A DNA stretch of 64,000 nt from Allobaculum stercoricanis DSM 13633 (lineage in GTDB: Bacteria > Bacillota_I > Bacilli_A > Erysipelotrichales > Erysipelotrichaceae): contig NZ_KB913034.1 in the NCBI RefSeq assembly GCF_000384195.1, positions 334,745 through 398,744 of the forward strand, read 5' to 3'. The position numbers and the translations under genes are program-made. This document shows positions 44,957 through 53,888 of the stretch, piece by piece (the first letter of the stretch is position 1; each line of letters starts with the position of its first letter). The notes under the pieces were generated by a model. It searched no databases and was not told the DNA's origin. It was given only the letters and a program-made list of their open reading frames with translations.

Positions 44957-45600
44957 GCATAATGTTAAAGGATTTTTATCAAGCTTTCTGCAACAGAAAG
45001 AATCTAATCAATTGTTTTTTTGGTTTTTTAACTTACTTTGTCTTGTTTTTTGCAATGCCGAGTAAGTATATTGTTATGCTTTTAGTTTGTTTAACAATCC
45101 CAATGATTAGTGTTTCACCGTTGCAATATTCAATCGAAAGAGATGAGTTGTCTAAGTTTGATCAGATTATATTGACATATCCAATTTCGAAGAAAAAAAT
45201 AGTGGTCACTAAACTTTTAGAGACTTATATTTTCTCTTTTGTATGCTTATTCACGCTCTCTATTCCCATTGTATTGACTGCTGTGTATGGATATAAATTT
45301 TTGGATTTTAACGATGGATTACTCATTCTAGTTGAAAGTGCAATTTTCACATTGATCATGTTACCAATAAACAATGCAGGTTTTATGATGTTAGGAAATA
45401 AGAAAGGCACCATTATGTATGTGGTGATATTGAGTTTTTTTGTTATAGGTTTTCTTATCCTAAATTTTGCAGTTGGGGTTGAACAGTTGTTGTCCATTTC
45501 TCTTTATCAGTGGTTATTTTATGGAGGGATGCTAGCTGTTATTTTGAATATTGCAGGATATTTTGCTTGCTTAAAAATATATGATATTAGACATTCCTAG
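44950..45600 (+). CDS. ABC-2 type membrane permease
   Basis: 216 residues with about six hydrophobic helices (FFGFLTYFVLFFAM, IVMLLVCLTIPM, FVCLFTLSIPIVLTAVYG and others). The motif TYPISKKKIVVTKLLETY after the second helix is typical of ABC-2 permeases in GntR-linked systems. The ATG lies inside the ATPase stop region (ATGCTAG), so it is co-translated. It should form a transporter with the ATPase. The substrate is unknown, and cell-envelope stress or peptide export is inferred. Confidence 0.88.
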   Translation: MLGIMLKDFYQAFCNRKNLINCFFGFLTYFVLFFAMPSKYIVMLLVCLTIPMISVSPLQYSIERDELSKFDQIILTYPISKKKIVVTKLLETYIFSFVCLFTLSIPIVLTAVYGYKFLDFNDGLLILVESAIFTLIMLPINNAGFMMLGNKKGTIMYVVILSFFVIGFLILNFAVGVEQLLSISLYQWLFYGGMLAVILNIAGYFACLKIYDIRHS

Positions 45601-45780
45601 AATTGTAAAAGTGATTAAGGATTTGAAAAAATATGAATCAACAGACATGAACATATGAAAGAATCTATTTGTAAAGAAGATATGCAAATAGATAGTAATT
45701 TGCAAGATCGATCGGTACTGATCGTCGGTTTTGATTCATAAAAATTGAAAATTGCCTAATGATATTCTGTTTGGTATGTG

Positions 45781-45822
45781 AGAGATAGATTTGCTTTATT
45801 GAGCAAGTTTATCTCTTTTTTT
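45781..45822 (+). terminator. Terminator of the GntR/ABC operon
   Basis: AGAGATA (45781-45787) and TATCTCT (45810-45816) pair, with an inner TTGCT/GAGCAA stem, followed by a T-run. Confidence 0.85.
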
Positions 45823-45846
45823 AGTATTAATGTATGGAAACAGTTC

Positions 45847-45870
45847 AAAAAAAGGGGCCCTTTGGCCCCT
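45847..45870 (-). terminator. Terminator of purC (minus strand)
   Basis: AGGGGCC (45853-45859) pairs with GGCCCCT (45864-45870). The A-run at 45847-45853 reads as T on the minus strand. Confidence 0.88.
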
Positions 45871-45890
45871 GTTGTTTTTATGAAGATTAA

Positions 45891-46574
45891 TTAGCGATTG
45901 TTGATAATTTTTGTTAATTCAACTGGATCAACGATTTTACCGTCTTTGTAAACACGCATGTTTCCAGAAGCGATTTCGTCAATCAGGATAACTTCGTCAT
46001 TGTTATAACCAAATTCGAATTTGATATCCCATAAATCAAGACCGATAGATTTTAAATCATCAGCAACGATTTTAGTGATTTTTAAAGTCTGTTCTTTCAT
46101 GCTTTCGAACATTTCTGGAGTCATGATGCCTAAAGCAGCAAGACCTTCACCAGTTACAAGTGGATCACCTAATTCATCATTTTTGAATGTGCATTCAACA
46201 TATCCACCTTCAAGAACAGTACCATCTTGGATATATTCTCCATATCTACGAATAAAGCTTCCTGTCGCAACTAAACGGCAGATGACTTCAAGTCCGTGTC
46301 CAAATACTGTTGCAGGTAAAACTTCCATAGTAGCATCTTCTAAATTAGCACTTACATAGTGAGTTTTGATTCCTGCTTTTTTGAGTAATTCAAAATAGTG
46401 GATAGATGTTTCAAGGTTTGCTTTTCCGATTCCTTCAATAGTTAATCCGACAGCGTTTTCACCTGGATCAAATACTCCATCTTTTCCTGTGCAGTCGTCT
46501 TTAAACTTCAACATTACGTTTCCGTTATCGAGGCTGTAAACGTCTTTAGTTTTTCCTTCGTAGATTTTTTTCAT
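45891..46574 (-). CDS. purC: SAICAR synthetase
   Basis: 227 residues. It joins aspartate to CAIR in purine synthesis. It opens with [20 protein letters not shown], and has [34 protein letters not shown] in the middle and [25 protein letters not shown] near the end, all typical of PurC. It is a single gene, not in a pur operon. A PurF-like gene lies 3 kb away. Its upstream region has a dyad and repeated AACTCT words. Confidence 0.96.
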   Translation of the reverse strand: MKKIYEGKTKDVYSLDNGNVMLKFKDDCTGKDGVFDPGENAVGLTIEGIGKANLETSIHYFELLKKAGIKTHYVSANLEDATMEVLPATVFGHGLEVICRLVATGSFIRRYGEYIQDGTVLEGGYVECTFKNDELGDPLVTGEGLAALGIMTPEMFESMKEQTLKITKIVADDLKSIGLDLWDIKFEFGYNNDEVILIDEIASGNMRVYKDGKIVDPVELTKIINNR

Positions 46575-46601
46575 TTCTATAGTGTCCTTTCATTTGGGTA
46601 T

Positions 46602-46645
46602 AACTCTATAACTCTGTGTTAAAACTCTACATGCATTTTTAACAC
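46602..46645 (-). promoter_or_regulatory. purC upstream dyad and repeats
   Basis: GTGTTAAAA (46616-46624) and TTTTAACAC (46637-46645) form a perfect nine-base dyad. AACTCT (plus strand) occurs three times between 46602 and 46629. No Bacillus-type PurR box is visible. These are candidate sites for an unidentified regulator of purC. Confidence 0.45.
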
Positions 46646-46674
46646 AATATATTTATCACAAAAAAAGGGGAGAA

Positions 46675-47354
46675 AAAAGACCATTCAACATGTTTAATTC
46701 GGTCTTTCGATTTTTTGATTATTCAAACGAATAAGTAACTAGATTAAAGAAAAAAATGAATGATGAAAGAATGTAAGATAGATGAAACACATGTCTAATA
46801 AGATGTGAAATGTTTTTTTTGCGAAAGCGCTTAAAATCATAAAATGAAAAAGAAACGAGATGGAAACAAAATGGATTAAAAGCGCATACAGAAAGTTAGA
46901 TCTTCCCTTGTTTAAAGATCTTTTTCCAGTTTTATTCGATATGAGAAAAACAATAAAAAACAAGTGAAATCTTAACGATTCATTGTGGAATTTATGATGT
47001 GAAATTGCCTGAAATTTATCAAATACCTTTTGTTTCCTTAGCGTTTTCATTTATGAATTTATTGATCTTCAATAATACTCAGCATGACCATTTTCATCAT
47101 GCAAATATGGGTTTGTTTTTTTATAGGAGGACCATAGAAATGACGAATTTCATTATTCAGCTTTCTTTTAAAACGAGGAAATCGGACAGTAAAGATTATT
47201 TGTTAAAAGAATAGATGTGAAATATGTTTTTTCAGTGCTGAAAGCCTAATTATGAGCATTCTGGATCAAACAAGAATAGAATGAATAAGGAAGATTGTTT
47301 TGCAAATAGAAGAGAGGAAACAATCCAAAGATTAGAGTAAAGGAGGAGAAAAAT
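46675..47354. other. Long AT-rich intergenic region with orphan hairpins
   Basis: About 680 bases between divergent purC and the C69 dipeptidase gene. Two terminator-like hairpins have no upstream gene on the plus strand: AAAAGACC/GGTCTTT (about 46675-46710) and AGATCTT/AAGATCT with T5 (46898-46925). Short frames on both strands have no family resemblance or ribosome binding site. A small RNA ending near 46925 is possible. Confidence 0.35.
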
Positions 47355-48821
47355 ATGGCTTGTACAACAATTCTTGTTGGTAAAAAAGCAACTTATAATG
47401 GCTCAACAATGATTTCACGAAATGATGACAATCCTACCGGATCTTTTGCGGTGAAAAAATTTAAAGTTGTTGAACCAAATGAACAACCTCGCGAATATCA
47501 TTCGGTGATTTCGCATTGCACAATTGCACTTCCTGATGATCCTATGCGTTATACCGCTGTTCCAAATGTAAACCCAGAAGCAAAGGGAATTTGGGCAGCA
47601 GCGGGAATCAATAGTGCAAATGTCGCAATGACTGCAACAGAAACATTAACCACAAATCAGCGTGTTTTAGCCGCTGACCCTTTAGTGGTTTACCAAGAAG
47701 CAACTGATACAACTTCAGAACAAATTGGAGGTATTGGGGAAGAAGATATCGTCGTTCTTGTTTTACCTTATATCCATTCGGCTCGCGAAGGAGTCAAACG
47801 ATTAGGAATGTTATTGGAACAATACGGTACATATGAAAATAACGGAATCGCTTTTGCGGATCATGATGAAGTTTGGTATTTAGAAACGGTCGGTGGCCAT
47901 CACTGGATCGCTCGTAAATTACCAGATGATTGTTATACAGTGATCGCAAACCAATTCTCATTAGATGAATTTGATTTAGACGATGCAACAGGCGAACAGA
48001 AAGAATTTATGGCCAGTGCCGATATTGTTGAATTTATCAATCAGAATCATTTGAATTTATCCAAAGGTCAATTTAATGCACGCCTCGCTTTTGGAAGTCA
48101 TTCCGATTCTGATCACATCTATAACACGCCACGTGTTTGGTATGGTCAACGCTACTTCAACCGCCAAGATCCAACTTGGACAAACGATGGTTTGTTAACA
48201 GGACCAGAAAGTGATGTTTTACCTTGGTGTCGTCAACCAGATCATTTGATCACGGTTGAAGATGTGAAATATGTTCAATCTTCCACTTATCAAGGAACAC
48301 CATATAGTGTTTACTCCAAATCGGCGCAAGCCAACATCTACCGTTCCATTGGTGTAAATCGCACGAGCTTTTTAGGTGTAGCAGAACTTCGCAATGATGT
48401 TCCTCGTGAAGTAAGCTGTATTCAATGGATTGCTTTTGCATCCAACGTTTACAATGCATTAGTGCCAATTTATACCAACTGCACGAAAGTGCCTGAATAT
48501 ATTGGCAATACAACTTTACAAGTGAATACGAATAACTTCTATTGGGCAAATCGCCTCATCGGTGCAATCGCCGATCCTCATCATGACACGACGATTGTTA
48601 GTGTAGAAAGATACCAAGAAGCATTAGAATCTGCTTGTCGACAAGTGATCAATGAAGGAGAAAAATCTTTCCAATCCAATTGCGATGCCATTGAATTCTG
48701 TAATGCACAAAATCAGAAGATTGTTGATCTTGTGCAAAAATATACGGATCGATTACTCAATGAAGTTTTATTTACAAGCTCTTGCCTCATGCAAAATAGC
48801 TACAGCCGTTCAGATAACTAA
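47355..48821 (+). CDS. C69-family dipeptidase (PepD type)
   Basis: 488 residues, N-terminal nucleophile hydrolase. The start MACTTILVGKKATYNGSTMI places the catalytic cysteine at position 3, where it is exposed after processing. SRNDDNPTG, NSANVAMTATET and EVWYLETVGGHHWIA follow the C69 pattern. It cleaves dipeptides in the cytoplasm. AAAGGAGG lies before the ATG. It is monocistronic and ends at a hairpin shared with the next gene. Confidence 0.93.
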   Translation: MACTTILVGKKATYNGSTMISRNDDNPTGSFAVKKFKVVEPNEQPREYHSVISHCTIALPDDPMRYTAVPNVNPEAKGIWAAAGINSANVAMTATETLTTNQRVLAADPLVVYQEATDTTSEQIGGIGEEDIVVLVLPYIHSAREGVKRLGMLLEQYGTYENNGIAFADHDEVWYLETVGGHHWIARKLPDDCYTVIANQFSLDEFDLDDATGEQKEFMASADIVEFINQNHLNLSKGQFNARLAFGSHSDSDHIYNTPRVWYGQRYFNRQDPTWTNDGLLTGPESDVLPWCRQPDHLITVEDVKYVQSSTYQGTPYSVYSKSAQANIYRSIGVNRTSFLGVAELRNDVPREVSCIQWIAFASNVYNALVPIYTNCTKVPEYIGNTTLQVNTNNFYWANRLIGAIADPHHDTTIVSVERYQEALESACRQVINEGEKSFQSNCDAIEFCNAQNQKIVDLVQKYTDRLLNEVLFTSSCLMQNSYSRSDN

Positions 48822-48845
48822 ATTGTTGAATTAAAAAGAAATCAA

Positions 48846-48898
48846 AAAACACGATCTGCATAACAAGGTCCATTGGGCCATGTTCTCGATCGTGTTTT
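48846..48898. terminator. Bidirectional terminator
   Basis: AAAACACGATC (48846-48856) pairs with GATCGTGTTTT (48888-48898), with A- and T-rich flanks serving both converging genes. Confidence 0.75.
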
Positions 48899-48902
48899 CT
48901 TT

Positions 48903-49463
48903 TTATAAGATAGGATTGGAAAAAGAAGAGTTTTGCGAATCAGTGTGAGATCGGACGTTTTGCATCGCTTGCATATCTTCAGGAGTGATTTGATAGGCTA
49001 AACGTTGCGTACCATCATCTGTATAAATTATGCCGCAATAGGTGAATCCATAACGTAAAATGAGTTTTTGCATAATTTGATTATCAGGATGCGTATCAAT
49101 TCTTACGTTTTGGCATTGTTGGAAACAAAAGCGGATCAGCTCTTTAAAAAAGCCATGTCTTTTGTGTGTGGAGGCGATACGATGAATCGTCGCATAAGGT
49201 TCATGATTGCGCCAATGACCATTTTCAATTAAATCGTAGGTAGGATCATCACCAAAAATCAAAGAGAAGACACCAAGAATTTCCCCTTGATCTTCAACAA
49301 TATAAGATTGGCCTAGAATAATGTCATTGTAGATCAAAGATTGATTTGGACGATTATCGTTCCATTGATGAGGATTTCCTGTTTCTTTCATGAAGCGACG
49401 GGCATGTTCAAAGATGTCTAAAAGGACAGGAATGTCTTGAGCGGTTGTATGGCGAACGTTCAT
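48903..49463 (-). CDS. GNAT-family N-acetyltransferase
   Basis: 186 residues. It has the GNAT fold: DIPVLLDIFEHARRFMKETG at the start, the strand SYIVEDQGEILGVFSLIFG, the acetyl-CoA region IHRIASTHKRHGFFKELI and the last strand IMQKLILRYGFTYCGIIY. The usual Q/RxxGxG/A loop is altered to THKRHGF. ATG 49463 has AAGTGAG upstream; a GTG at 49475 is in frame. The substrate is unknown. Confidence 0.85.
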   Translation of the reverse strand: MNVRHTTAQDIPVLLDIFEHARRFMKETGNPHQWNDNRPNQSLIYNDIILGQSYIVEDQGEILGVFSLIFGDDPTYDLIENGHWRNHEPYATIHRIASTHKRHGFFKELIRFCFQQCQNVRIDTHPDNQIMQKLILRYGFTYCGIIYTDDGTQRLAYQITPEDMQAMQNVRSHTDSQNSSFSNPIL

Positions 49464-49713
49464 AATAAATCTCACTTTCTATTTTGAAAAATCATTAAAA
49501 AAGAAATTGAAAATGTCTTTTCGATTTATCTACAAAATATAAACAAGCAAGAATCTAAAGTTTTCATTGGGTAAACAAAAATTGTTGCTTGAACATTGAT
49601 AAGGATTATATCGATTTCTATTTTATCTTTAACCTCTTTTGATGAAGAAGATAAAACTCTTTTCTTTTTAGATCAAAACAAGATGTTCGAAATCCCTTAC
49701 AAGAAAAGGGCGT

Positions 49714-49746
49714 TTTTAAAAAAAGTCCCAAATATTTGGGACTTTT
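49714..49746 (-). terminator. Terminator of the PurF-like gene (minus strand)
   Basis: AAAAGTCCCAAA (49721-49732) and TTTGGGACTTTT (49735-49746) pair almost without a loop. The upstream A-rich stretch reads as T on the minus strand. Confidence 0.75.
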
Positions 49747-49762
49747 GAAGGTATAGAGAATG

Positions 49763-51184
49763 TTATTCAATACCATCGAAACAATATGTGCAAAGTTTGC
49801 ATTTTGGCAAGCCGATTGATTTTACCAAGTCGTCAAGACGATGGTAACGCAGGCTTGTAAAGTTGGAACGTTGACGAATTGCTTCAAGCATATTGGCATA
49901 GCGTTCGCTATCTGGGTTTGTGTATTCAGCCAATACTTCTGCAGAAGGTTCGCCACCTTCTAATTCTTGAATGACACGACGAGTGATTAAATCTAACTCA
50001 GATGAAGAGCGGGAGAAGTTCAAATATTTGCAGCCGTATACAATAGGTGGACATGCAGGACGAACATGGACTTCCTTAGCTCCAGAATCGTAAAGGAATT
50101 TTGTTGTTTTACCAAGCTGTGTACCACGAACGATTGAGTCATCGATTAATAACAAGCGACGATCTTCAATCATTTCATGAACTGGGATCAGCTTCATTGA
50201 AGCAATACGATTACGCTGTTTTTGGCTAGTTGGCATGAATGAACGAGGCCAAGTTGGTGTGTATTTAATAAATGGACGTGCATAAGGTAAATGAGTCTCA
50301 TTTGCGTAACCAATCGCATGGGCGATACCTGAATCTGGAACCCCAGCAACGCAATCTACGTGATCTTTTAAAAGGTTATCGCGTTGTGCTAATAACTTAC
50401 CGCAGTTGTTACGCATCAATTCAACGTTAACGCCTTCGTAAGTCGATGTTGGGTATCCATAGTAAACCCAAAGGAAAGAACAGATTTTCATCTCTTCTGT
50501 AGCCGGTTTTAAAACCGTAACCGCATCGCTAGTCAGCTCAACAATTTCGGAAGGACCTAATTCCTTGTAGTTTTTATAACCTAAGTTGATAAAAGAATGG
50601 CTTTCGAATGCACAACAATAACCAGATCCATCCATTTTTTCACCAACGACAATAGGCGTACGTCCATATTTGTCTCGTGCTGCAATAACGCTGTGTTCAG
50701 TTAACAATAAAATAGAGAGCGACCCATCAATCAAGGACTGTAAATATTCAATCCCTTCAACAATGGAATCTTTTAAACAAATAATCGCAGCAGCAACTTC
50801 TGTTGGATTAATTTCACCTGTTGTCATTTCATAGAAATAGTTCATTCCATTTTGGAAACAAAGGTGTTCAAGTTCTTTTAAGTTGTTAATACGACCAACT
50901 GTAGTGATCGCAAAAGAACCAAATTTGCTACGAACTAATAAAGGTTGTGCTTCGTAGTCAGAAATACAGCCGATACCTAAATTACCGGAAAATTGGTCTA
51001 ATTCACCATCGAATTTTGTACGGAATGGGGAGTTAGTAATATCGTGAATAGAACGGGAAAAACCGTTTTCACCATGTGTACAAAGACCTGCACGGCGTGT
51101 TCCTAAATGTGAATGGTAGTCAGTACCGAAAAACAAATCTAAGACACAATCTTCTTTTAAAGCAGCTCCAAAAAATCCACTCAT
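49763..51184 (-). CDS. PurF-like amidophosphoribosyltransferase lacking the N-terminal catalytic Cys
   Basis: 473 residues from ATG 51184, which has GGAGGAAATG upstream. The N-terminal glutaminase-like domain begins MSGFFGAALKEDC, where PurF proper has an exposed Cys in CGxFG, so the nucleophile position is Ser. The phosphoribosyltransferase domain is intact: GVPDSGIAHAIGYA and the PRPP loop LLLIDDSIVRGTQ. Cysteines in RPACPPIVYGCKYL and KCKLCTYC could hold an Fe-S cluster as in Bacillus PurF. It may use free ammonia or have another role. A 55-residue in-frame N-terminal extension is rejected. Confidence 0.85.
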   Translation of the reverse strand: MSGFFGAALKEDCVLDLFFGTDYHSHLGTRRAGLCTHGENGFSRSIHDITNSPFRTKFDGELDQFSGNLGIGCISDYEAQPLLVRSKFGSFAITTVGRINNLKELEHLCFQNGMNYFYEMTTGEINPTEVAAAIICLKDSIVEGIEYLQSLIDGSLSILLLTEHSVIAARDKYGRTPIVVGEKMDGSGYCCAFESHSFINLGYKNYKELGPSEIVELTSDAVTVLKPATEEMKICSFLWVYYGYPTSTYEGVNVELMRNNCGKLLAQRDNLLKDHVDCVAGVPDSGIAHAIGYANETHLPYARPFIKYTPTWPRSFMPTSQKQRNRIASMKLIPVHEMIEDRRLLLIDDSIVRGTQLGKTTKFLYDSGAKEVHVRPACPPIVYGCKYLNFSRSSSELDLITRRVIQELEGGEPSAEVLAEYTNPDSERYANMLEAIRQRSNFTSLRYHRLDDLVKSIGLPKCKLCTYCFDGIE

Positions 51185-51522
51185 GATCATTTCCTCCTGC
51201 TCGAATGAAAAAGAAATGGATCGTGAACAATCCACTTCTAAAAAGTATTTTAACAAAAATCGAATTCGTAACAGGGGGGAAGTGAGCGAGCTTAAACAAT
51301 TTCCTTTCATTTTGTACTGAAAAGTGAAATTGATCAGCATTCTGCTCAAAAAATAGAAGAATTATGCCAGGAATTGACTCGGATCAGATAATTTATAGAG
51401 AGAAATCAGACAGATTGAATAAAAAACGCTCTTTTTTCACGAATGTTTACTCAATATTAAGAATTTGTTACAAAAATCTAACGTAAGTGTTGGGTATCAT
51501 GTAATCAAAGGGAGGAAAATAC
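51185..51522. other. Divergent intergenic region
   Basis: 338 AT-rich bases between the PurF-like gene and the zinc-ribbon protein gene. No gene, riboswitch or strong hairpin is evident. AGGGAGG at about 51510-51516 is the ribosome binding site of the downstream gene. Confidence 0.4.
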
Positions 51523-52365
51523 ATGAAATGTCCAAAATGTAATTACGATAATCCATCGGGAATTCGCTATTGTCTAAGATGTAATTCATCACTAATCCCC
51601 CCTATCCCTCAAGAAACAAAACCACAACAAGTTCAAAAAGCAGATCAAAAATTATTTCCAGTCGTTATTGTGATTATTGTCATTGTCGTGATGATGGCGA
51701 TCGTTGCTCTTTCTGTTATGAGTATTTTTATTGGCCATATGCAAACGAGTCGCGTTATGCAAGAAATGGTGACTTCATACAGTGAAGAAACATCAGAGTT
51801 TGCCGATTTATCCGAACGCTTGTTATATATTCCCGGAACGGATTTGGTCATTGAATTTCCAGAGTATGTGGATTATGTCTACGATTATTCAGAAGATACA
51901 GATCAGTTATTATTTGAAATTAAAACGGAAGACAATTTAACGATCACATTTACTTCTTCGCCAATTGATGCTGGATCCTATACGAAGAGTGAAACGCAAT
52001 CCAGTTTACAAAAAAATGGCTTGTACTATTCGATTGAAGGTTCAGAAAATGAGTATTACTATATTCTTCCTTCAAAACATGGAACGGTATATGGAACAAT
52101 TATTGATTCATATTCCAACCACTTAGTGAATATTACAGTCGTCGATAATGCATATGTCGAAAATGAATTGCCGGATGAATATTCAGAGACTGAAGGAATT
52201 ACGGATTCTCTAGAAGATTCACAACAATCGATGATCAATGAAAGTGATCAAGAAGATACGACAAGTGAAGAACAAAGCAATTCTTCGTATGAACAAGACC
52301 AACACGTGAACGATCGTTGTCTGTTCGCTCTTGAAGAAATTATGGAATCTACAAATATTGGATAA
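51523..52365 (+). CDS. Zinc-ribbon membrane protein, unknown function
   Basis: 280 residues. An N-terminal zinc ribbon (CPKC and CLRC) is followed by a Pro/Gln linker, one membrane helix (LFPVVIVIIVIVVMMAIVAL) and an acidic extracellular domain of about 200 residues. The last part is low-complexity Ser/Glu/Asp/Gln. The ribbon would be inside and the rest outside. Such zinc-ribbon membrane proteins are common in Firmicutes and mostly uncharacterised. Confidence 0.75.
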   Translation: MKCPKCNYDNPSGIRYCLRCNSSLIPPIPQETKPQQVQKADQKLFPVVIVIIVIVVMMAIVALSVMSIFIGHMQTSRVMQEMVTSYSEETSEFADLSERLLYIPGTDLVIEFPEYVDYVYDYSEDTDQLLFEIKTEDNLTITFTSSPIDAGSYTKSETQSSLQKNGLYYSIEGSENEYYYILPSKHGTVYGTIIDSYSNHLVNITVVDNAYVENELPDEYSETEGITDSLEDSQQSMINESDQEDTTSEEQSNSSYEQDQHVNDRCLFALEEIMESTNIG

Positions 52366-52385
52366 AATAGAAATATAACGATGTA

Positions 52386-52424
52386 AAAGACAGATCACTC
52401 ATCTTTGTGCAATCTGTCTTTTTA
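52386..52424 (+). terminator. Terminator after the zinc-ribbon protein gene
   Basis: AAAGACAGAT (52386-52395) pairs with ATCTGTCTTT (52412-52421), followed by T. Confidence 0.82.
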
Positions 52425-52455
52425 TTTTTGTCTGGACGTTTGAGGTGTGAATTTT

Positions 52456-52596
52456 GAATTGGGCAGGACAAGTTCAAAACGATTGCGCAAATTGACTGCG
52501 TAAATTGCTAGAATTTCGTAATATCAAAATTGAACCAGACATAATCGATAGAAAGGATGAATGAATATGAATTGGGCAGATCAAGATCAAAACGAT
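52456..52596 (+). repeat. 28-base imperfect direct repeat around a gene start
   Basis: The stretch at 52456-52483, beginning GAATTGGGCAG, matches 52569-52596 at about 25 of 28 positions. The second copy encodes the first residues of the gamma-carbonic-anhydrase-like protein. The first lies upstream, with TTTT in place of the ATG context. The copies are 113 bases apart. Confidence 0.7.
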
Positions 52597-53073
52597 AAGT
52601 GGTCAAATAAACCTATGTATCAAGGAAAAAACGTAGTGATTGAGGGGGATGTTCGATTTGGTAGGGACACATCCGTTTGGCATAATGCGGTAGTTCGAAC
52701 AGAAAGCGAACCAATTACGATTGGCCATGCAACAAATATTCAAGATGGATGTATTCTGCATACGGATGCGAATTATCCAATTCATATTGGCCAACATGTT
52801 ACGATTGGTCATGGCGCAATTATCCATGGAGCAATGATTGAAGACGATTGTTTAATTGGAATGGGGGCAATTGTATTAAATGGAGCCCATTTACAAAAAG
52901 GTTGTTTAGTCGGTGCGGGAACGCTAATTCCCGAACATAAAACAATTGAAGCGGGTTCATTAGTCGTGGGTGTACCCGGAAAAGTGATTCGCAAACTGAG
53001 TCCACAAGATATTGAACAACAGCGCCAAAACGCTTTTCATTACGTATGTGAAGCCAAGAAAAAGCAGCTTTAG
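52567..53073 (+). CDS. Gamma-carbonic-anhydrase-like left-handed beta-helix protein
   Basis: 168 residues, hexapeptide-repeat fold. FGRDTSVWHNAVVRTESEPI, IGHATNIQDGCILHTD, HVTIGHGAIIHGA and IGMGAIVLNG show the trimeric gamma-CA/YrdA pattern. The metal-binding histidines are visible in the HTD and IGHGAIIHG segments. Real carbonic anhydrase activity is not certain in this family. I choose ATG 52567 for its spacing from AAAGGA; ATG 52561 is the alternative. Confidence 0.9.
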   Translation: MNWADQDQNDKWSNKPMYQGKNVVIEGDVRFGRDTSVWHNAVVRTESEPITIGHATNIQDGCILHTDANYPIHIGQHVTIGHGAIIHGAMIEDDCLIGMGAIVLNGAHLQKGCLVGAGTLIPEHKTIEAGSLVVGVPGKVIRKLSPQDIEQQRQNAFHYVCEAKKKQL

Positions 53074-53120
53074 ATCAAAAATGAAACAATCATTGTGATA
53101 AATGAGCAAACCGAGAGGAA

Positions 53121-53151
53121 TTGATGTATATTGATTCGGTTTTGCTATAAT
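53121..53151 (+). promoter_or_regulatory. Promoter of the GNAT gene
   Basis: TGCTATAAT, an extended -10 (53146-53151), is preceded by TTGATG (53121-53126) with a long 19-base spacer. The same TTTGCTATAATGG block occurs before ezrA. Confidence 0.65.
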
Positions 53152-53187
53152 GGATTGGATTGGCAAGGACGCCAGGAGGAAACAGCT

Positions 53188-53685
53188 ATGCTTGAAATTA
53201 GAAATGCAAAATTGAGTGATTTAGAGAAAATTGCGAAATTAGAATCTCTTTGTTTTAGTCCAGCTGAGGCAGCAGATCGAGAAAGTTTAAAACAAAGATT
53301 AGAAGTTTATCCAAACCATTTCTGGTTGCTCTGGCGAGATGGCGAACTAGTCAGCATGGTCAATGGAATGGTCAGCAACGAAATAGAATTGTTAGATGCT
53401 TTCTATACAGATGCGACATTGCATGATGAAAGTGGGGATTGGCAGATGCTTTTTGGCGTTGAAACAGATCCACAATTCAGACAAAGAGGCTATGCTTCAA
53501 TTTTGATGAAAGAAGCAATCAAAGATTGCGTTAATGATTCTCGAAAAGGCATTATTTTAAACTGCAAAGACCAATACATTCCTTTCTATGAAAAATTAGG
53601 ATTTACAAATCGTGGTGTCGCAAAATCTGTACACGGCGGTGAAAAATGGAACATCATGGAATTGAATTTGGAAGATGAAATTTAA
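53188..53685 (+). CDS. GNAT-family N-acetyltransferase
   Basis: 165 residues. It shows NAKLSDLEKIAKLESLCFSP at the start, the acetyl-CoA motif PQFRQRGYASILMKEAI and the strand FYEKLGFTNRGVAKS. It is close to AANAT-like enzymes that act on small amines, but the substrate cannot be told. AGGAGGAAACAGCT stands before ATG 53188, which fixes the start. A hairpin terminator follows, just before IS copy 2. Confidence 0.9.
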   Translation: MLEIRNAKLSDLEKIAKLESLCFSPAEAADRESLKQRLEVYPNHFWLLWRDGELVSMVNGMVSNEIELLDAFYTDATLHDESGDWQMLFGVETDPQFRQRGYASILMKEAIKDCVNDSRKGIILNCKDQYIPFYEKLGFTNRGVAKSVHGGEKWNIMELNLEDEI

Positions 53686-53708
53686 TTCAAAAATAAAAAT
53701 ATGATTTT

Positions 53709-53744
53709 GAAGGGGCGATGAAATCAGCTTTGTTGCCCCTTTTT
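53709..53744 (+). terminator. Terminator after the GNAT gene
   Basis: AAGGGGC (53710-53716) pairs with GCCCCTT, followed by five T (to 53744). Confidence 0.82.
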
Positions 53745-53850
53745 GTTTTGTGGAAGATACAATTTAGCAATATGAATATTCATTGATATAAAAATGTAAG
53801 CCAAAACATAAAAAATAACCATACAGTCGGGCTCTACCACTCCTGATGTA

Positions 53851-53881
53851 ACCGAGTGAATTTGATCACTCGGTCTTTTTT
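53851..53881 (+). terminator. Terminator in the IS left end
   Basis: ACCGAGTGA (53851-53859) pairs with TCACTCGGT (53866-53874), followed by T6. It would stop outside transcription from entering the element. Confidence 0.85.
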
Positions 53882-53888
53882 CTCTTGC

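Noticed and set aside
46739..47214. Two open frames in the purC–dipeptidase gap
   Set aside because: Low-complexity, no ribosome binding site, no family resemblance.
51185..51349. 55-residue N-terminal extension of the PurF-like protein
   Set aside because: No family similarity, and AGGAGG lies exactly before the ATG at 51184.
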